Assembly: GCA_027946365.1 (NCBI GenBank) | Contig: JAPEUQ010000015.1 | Coordinates: 186,001 to 250,000, forward strand | Direction: 5' to 3' | DNA: 64,000 nucleotides | Source: Kalmusia sp. IMI 367209 | Taxonomy: Eukaryota; Ascomycota; Dothideomycetes; Pleosporales; Didymosphaeriaceae | In this document: piece after piece, positions 58,873 through 64,000 of the stretch | How positions within the stretch are numbered: the first letter of the stretch is position 1 | Layout: every line of letters starts with the position of its first letter | Program-made: the position numbers and the translations under genes | The notes under the pieces: model-generated | Seen by the model: only the letters and a program-made list of their open reading frames with translations | What the model was told of the DNA's origin: nothing | Databases searched by the model: none

Positions 58873-61800
58873 TTAGATGCGGCATACTGCCAATAGCTGG
58901 TAGTACCCATCACAATTCTCCCCCAGCTTGCCACAGTCTGACGCCTTTTTACCCCCGCAGGTTGTCGCACCGAGAGTAAAGGCATCTGGCCTACTACACA
59001 ATCTGCTGAAGCCATTGTCGCAAGTGACTGTACCGGCTACGTAACCATCCGATGATAGTGAGCCGTCACCAAGAGACTTGTAGGTTCCCTGTGCCCTTGA
59101 AAACGCAGTTTTCGTAGAGCTTGCGGTCTTTATTCTTGGGATCCCGAATGCTGAACTTCTGGGGCTGGTGGTCTCCAAACACGGCTTCTACACCTACATC
59201 AAGGACCTCGGAGCCCGCGGATATTCCTTCACTATCGGTTACGCCGTGTGCAAGGTCCCCGTTACAAGGATCGATCTTTGCTCCCGCTTTGACCTGCTGG
59301 AGAACGTTGGCCGCACCCATAGCAGAGCCGCTGTTGACGTTCGCGCGCCAAACTTGCAACTCAATGTTGTCGAAAACCTCCTCGTGTTTTTCGCCTTGCA
59401 GATATACCTGCCAGATGGATGAACCTCCGTGGTCGGGAGAATAAGTAACCTAGAAAGCTGCTATTAGCGCGTATCCAAGCGAAGAAGCCATCGTGGGTGA
59501 CGAAAGTCGTCGATTCCCAACTATGAACGGGTAATACTTACTGCGACCTTTCCCCACGCGCCTCCTGACCGGATCTGTTCATTCTTTTGCTTCTTATAAT
59601 TGAATATATGAGGCTGTACCCCGGGAAATTTCTCTCTTAATAGACTCTCCACCGCGCTGATCCTATTGGCATACATATGACTTGGTTCGGATGTAAAGAG
59701 GGTCGCGATGTCAGCTTCCGTCGCGGGTTTATCGTAAAATGTGGCCGTGGGGGGAAGATGCCATGATGAACGTCTGGACAGGCCCTGTCCACAAAGCACT
59801 GTTCGCCCCAGCACCAAGAATATTGCTGGATCCATCAGTATGAGCTATAAATTCGCAGGAACTGGGCCGCTTACTTGAGGACGTCAAGCACATCACTCTG
59901 GAAATACGCATCCTGGCTGGGTTTGAGCGTTTCACCTTCCCATGAGTGTGAAATAAACACGCCTATTGCTCGTATTAGCGATGTCATTCTCGATCGTGGA
60001 CAAGGGTAGATAAGAATTAGAGTTATAGACTGCTGCATAGCAGTACTTACCTCTATGTGATACTACGACCACACCGAGGCAGCCAAAGAGTCCCTCCATT
60101 AGGTAGTTTGTGTCCTGGCTCCCAAATTGGTCGTTGAGCAGAGCCGTTTCCCCAAACATCGGATCTCTTATTTTGAGTTGGACAGAATTTGCTCTGATTA
60201 CGGAATAAAAGTCGTCCCTATCAGCGCTAGTGCCTTCCGCTGGCACGTCACGTTTGAACATGGTAAGATTAGTCGCTCCAGTTGAGTCATCCGATGCACC
60301 CAAGACATCAGAATTTGTTGCGTACTTGTCGGCAAAGCGTACGCTATTGCTTACGAACCTTTTAGATCGCGGAACTTCCGAATTCGGAACGTCGGTTGGG
60401 TCAACACCTCTTTTTCTCGCACCGGCGGTACAGGCACTGCCGCTGCAACCGTTACGATCGCAGCTACCCCCATCAACTGTAGTGGTCGTTGTCGTAGTAG
60501 TGCTCTTAGTTGTCGACGAACCCGTGCAAGCTGTGACAGTATAACAAGATGTCGTAGTTTGGGTTGTGGTTTTCGTTGAGCTTTCGTCCGGGTACACAGT
60601 TTTGGTGACTTTGAAAGTGGATGTACATGTCGGAAACTTGCTGCTTGTGGAACAAGTTTTGGTGTTCTTTCCATCGTCGGGCTAAAATTTGAGCACGAAT
60701 TAGCATGCGTGTAGCTCTGGGGTACATTGTACCAAAGCCGACCATGTCGATAGTGGTAACTTTGGGTTGTAAAAGTTGGTTATGAAAGAAGAAAATAGAC
60801 TCACTGCACCTCCACCGCCACCGGTCTCGCCTCCAAATGAGGTGCATGATGGACCTGCGCAAGTACCATCATGACAATCCGAGCCACTGCATGAACGTAT
60901 TGAGCAATTAGGTCCAGAGCAACCACCACCACCTCCGCCTCCGCCTCCACCGCCTCCACAGTCTGATCCCGCGCATCCGATGTTGATGCAGTTAAGACCA
61001 GTGCAGTGTCCGCCGCCACCTGAATGTTGAAAGGTTGATTAGCATGTAGCTTAGTGTGTTTTGGATTCTGAGACTTACCCCCGCCGCCACCACCACCGCC
61101 TCCGTCACAGTCAGAGCCCCTACAGCCGCTAGTCGAACAGCCAGACCCTTTACATACGCCGTCAACACAGTTTGATCCGATGCAGCCGATAGGTGTGCAG
61201 TCTAAGCCTGTGCACACGCCATTGACGCAGCCGCTACCAGTGCAGCCGAGACTAACGCAGAGAAGCCCTAGATTTGTCAGTGATGCTCCAAATACCAGAT
61301 ATCGAGTCTCCAAAAATTGTGTGATTTGCTTGAGAGCTTGTGTGAGCTTAATCCTTTATGGATGGTGACTTACCAGTACATTTCCCGTTGTGGCAATCGC
61401 GACCCGTGCAGCGGCCGTTCGTCACGGTCGGGAATCCCGTTTCAATTACTCCACCAGGAACAGTTGTTGTACCCGTTGCACCCGGGTTCTTCGTTGTGAC
61501 AGTGCCACCAATTACCGTCGTCGAACCACCAACAACAGACGTGGTACCGCCAGTTATGATTGGTACAAGCGTAGTTCGCGTAGATGTTGTTCCACCGATT
61601 ACGGTGACAAATGTGCTGGTAGTGGTAGTCGTCTTACCACCAATGACTGTGGTAATTGTGCTGGTACGAGTAGAGGTAGTTCCGCCCACGACCGTGGTGA
61701 TAGTACTTGTACGAGTTGTGGTACCCCCTCCAATCACTGTGGTAGTACCTCCAACGACAGAGGTCGTGCCTCCAATAACTGAGGTACATCCTGACTGGCA

Positions 61801-64000
61801 GCCATCTCCACAATGAGCGGGAGAATTGCCTAAACGTGTCACAAGTCAGCAAAAGTCGCTCGGCAACCGGACCGTCTACGTTACTAGGTCAGAAGCTTCA
61901 GCACCCCATCTCACCCCAAGAGAGATGATTATAAGGCGATGATACTTCAACCGTTTCCTGTGGCTGCGATACGGCCGTACATTCCAAATGATCGTTAGGA
62001 AATTGATACGTACCACAATATCCTTCTTGGCTACAGCAACTTCCCTGAGGCCATGATCCGCAGAACATGTCTTTATGGTTCGCGCCACAGGTACCGTCTG
62101 TTGTTTCGCCACCAGTGACACAGTCGCCCGATTGACAACCGCTACCACAATGCGCAGCGCTATATCCGCAGTAACCACCACTAGATCAAAGAATTAGTAC
62201 AGGAATCAGCTATCTTCTCGAGTTGAGCGTACTGACCTTGAACAGCAATTGCCAGCTGACCAATCCCCGCAAATGGTGTGACCATGAGCAACACCGCAGG
62301 TACCGTCCGTCGTTTTGTTGGGTTCCAATCCGCTTATGTGTTGTTAGTTGAGAGAATGAACTAGTGTGAGGAGTCTCTTACTTTCCAGGGCCCGAGTTGA
62401 AATCGACACTCCATGCCATAGTGCCACCAAAGCATTGATTGTCGGCCCAAGCCTTCTTCCGTGCGATAGTGCTCTCATCATCGTAACCAATCCACTGATC
62501 CTCCCAGGTGAGCTCCATCATCATTGCGTCAGGTAGGTACCTAATGCCATCATCGCGTCAGTAGATGAACCCGACGGAGTCCTCCCGCCTCATAAGATAT
62601 TCACATACCTTGGTGTCAGGCCCTTCTTTTTGATCAAATCTTTGATCTCGCTCAAACCCATGGCTCCATCAGAGTGACTACAAGCACCAGGCTTACTGGG
62701 TCCTTTAAAGGGGCAGCCTAAGGTATTGCAGCTTGGATCTGACAAGGTGTAGCCCCTTCCGTAAAGAGCCACTCCGAAATTAACCTTTGAAGCATCTAGC
62801 TCATCAAACCACAAGGGGAGCGTGTCATTCGCGATTTCGCGAATGTCTGATTGACCACGAACAACTGGAGTGATAGTCTTCTGGTTTATATCCCAAGGGC
62901 CGTGGAGGTCTAACGCGGAGATCAAAGTCAGGGCCGAATCAAAATATAGAGAAACTGCAGTCTTTAAGAACTTGAGGGAACTCACCATAAGCCATGAATC
63001 CAAAGAAGTCCACCGAGCTTTCCATAGCCTTGGCGTCGAAATAGCGCAAGTACCAATAGTCAGGTGCCAAGGTTAAACTGATGCCATATTTGGTCCCGAA
63101 TGCGGCACGCATCTCTTGTACGAGAAGGACGAAATTCTTTGTGTCGTCTTCATGTCCTCCACGTTCAGGAGCGACGGGGTATTCCCAATCGAGGTCAACG
63201 CCCTGGAAGCCATATTTGGTCATGAAGTCCACAAGCGATTTTATGAACGCTGCGCGGTTGCTCGAGGTTGAACAAACTTTGCTCCTAATTGGCCAAAAGT
63301 TAACAGCCTGCGTCGGAAGTAAAATTTCTGGGGAAACTCCTGTCATTCTTACCATGTTTCATGCGTTGGATTAGGTGCAGGATCGCTGAAATCGAAGCCT
63401 CCTACTGCTATCCAACTACATAAGTTTGTCAGTGATCTGAGCTGAGAATTGCTTTTTTTTAATTGAACTCACGTCTGCAGTCCTCGACTCTTCAGTGCAG
63501 TAAACTGGGTGTAAAGAGGAATATCTGCGGAGTTCCCGGGTACAATAGAGTAAGAGTTTGGGTCAATGGATGCAAAGGCGAAATACAAGTGCGTGTAACC
63601 GTCACTCGCAATATCATTCGGAAAGATGTTGTTGCACCATCGGTCGCGAGTGTTGGATCCTTGGTAGTAGCCAATCTATAAAGTCAGTTCCGATGGTGAT
63701 ATCATTAGTCCTGAAGAGCTTACTGTACGTCCCTTGGAGGAACCAGTACCCAAGCCGCAGGTGCGGCCCTTTTTGACCTCACATGAGCCGAAGTTCTTTT
63801 GGCAAGGGAGTGTGTTGCCTTGTGGGTCACCGTTGACACAGTAAAGTTCAGAGGTCTGGAAGCAATCAATCTAAAGCTTTCAGAGATGGACTGAAGCACT
63901 TACACCACACCATCCGGTAGCAGAGCAGCAGAGATTCATTCCACACTTAACTTTGCCATCTTTACTATATTGGCCACACATGGCTGTGGCGCCACAGGTA
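58873..64000 (-). CDS. GH18 chitinase with CBM18 modules and repetitive Cys/Thr/Gly linker (5' end outside window)
   Basis: The gene runs from the right edge to TAA at 58873-58875. In order: a CBM18/hevein-like chitin-binding module (CGQYSKDGK, CCSATGWCG; 64000-63855 region); GH18 starting IGYYQGSN with the catalytic FQGVDLDWEYP, where Glu is the acid, and FFGFMAYDLHG; further CBM18 modules (CGSWPQGSCCSQEGYCG near 62.1 kb); a Thr/Gly repeat (STITTVIGGTTS, 61.4-61.8 kb); a Cys-Gly repeat (C-x-G-x-x-C units with poly-Gly, 60.8-61.3 kb); and an unassigned C-terminal domain. Introns of 45-80 nt interrupt it (first 63856-63903). This layout resembles fungal killer-toxin-alpha-like chitinases, secreted enzymes acting on chitin walls. 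A +1 base in C3 at 59087-59089 shifts the frame before the last 80 residues. Confidence 0.85.
60846..61310 (-). repeat. Cys-Gly and poly-Gly coding repeats within the chitinase gene
   Basis: Units of the form TGxxC-xxxGC-xGxxC-xxGxC recur and are separated by poly-Gly tracts from GGN trinucleotide runs (plus-strand CCN runs near 60925-60960 and 61081-61105). Such tracts are prone to length change. Confidence 0.7.
61480..61790 (-). repeat. Thr/Gly coding tandem repeat within the chitinase gene
   Basis: About ten imperfect units of 27-45 bp encode variants of TTTVIGGTTSTRTS. They form a Thr-rich, probably O-glycosylated linker between catalytic and C-terminal parts. A long plus-strand frame here is only their mirror. 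Confidence 0.8.

Noticed and set aside
61358..61816. 152-residue plus-strand frame rich in Val/Pro
   Set aside because: It mirrors the Thr/Gly repeat of the chitinase on the minus strand; repeats leave opposite frames open.

Overview
The window is nuclear DNA of a filamentous ascomycete, most likely a Dothideomycete of the Pleosporales type. The signs are short 45-70 nt GT-AG introns, gene families typical of these fungi (HET, STAND/NLR with ankyrins, GH18 chitinase with CBM18, spherulin-like cupin, sugar transporter, P450), and a very AT-rich block in which CpA and TpG have nearly disappeared, the signature of repeat-induced point mutation (RIP). The genus and product names rest on motif recognition alone; no search was run.

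Layout. 0-7.2 kb: tail of an unknown gene, gene-poor spacer, a 111-bp tandem array, an initiator tRNA-Met (minus) and a CTF18-like clamp-loader ATPase. 7.2-13.2 kb: repeat and LTR debris, a HET-gene fragment, a Baeyer-Villiger-type monooxygenase that has lost its N-terminus, two LTRs and a P450. 13.28-24.81 kb: one RIP-mutated TIR transposon with a 10-bp target duplication, into which a 6.59-kb LTR retrotransposon (TSD CTAAC) has inserted. 25.7-31.5 kb: an NLR-like NACHT-ankyrin gene, an FAD-dependent oxidoreductase and, head to head with it, a decayed histidinol-phosphate aminotransferase-like gene. 33.6-39.5 kb: SDR remnant, bZIP factor, sugar transporter and zinc alcohol/polyol dehydrogenase, a plausible small sugar or polyol utilisation group. 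39.55-40.56 kb: a non-autonomous TIR element. 41.6-43.9 kb: a broken HET gene. 47.5-51.2 kb: a secreted cupin and a large intronless fusion of a diaminopropionate ammonia-lyase-like PLP enzyme with an M20 metallohydrolase. 52.18-57.47 kb: a non-RIPed transposon of the same family as the 13-25 kb block, with an 11-bp TSD and two convergent genes. 57.7-64 kb: an ankyrin-type gene and the 3' part of a multidomain chitinase.

Main points. (1) The two large transposons share end sequences, have 10-11 bp target duplications and carry a transposase-like gene plus a zinc-finger gene; one copy is destroyed by RIP and the other is not. They look Mutator-like but I cannot name the family. (2) The 52-57 kb copy is densely sprinkled with a short GGGTTGAGAAC-like word in exons, introns and spacers. 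(3) The PLP-lyase/M20 fusion joins two activities that I recall as neighbours in the E. coli ygeW-ygeX-ygeY region. (4) Seven recognisable breaks in otherwise good genes are all +1 insertions in homopolymer runs, which points to residual long-read assembly errors as well as, or instead of, real pseudogenes.
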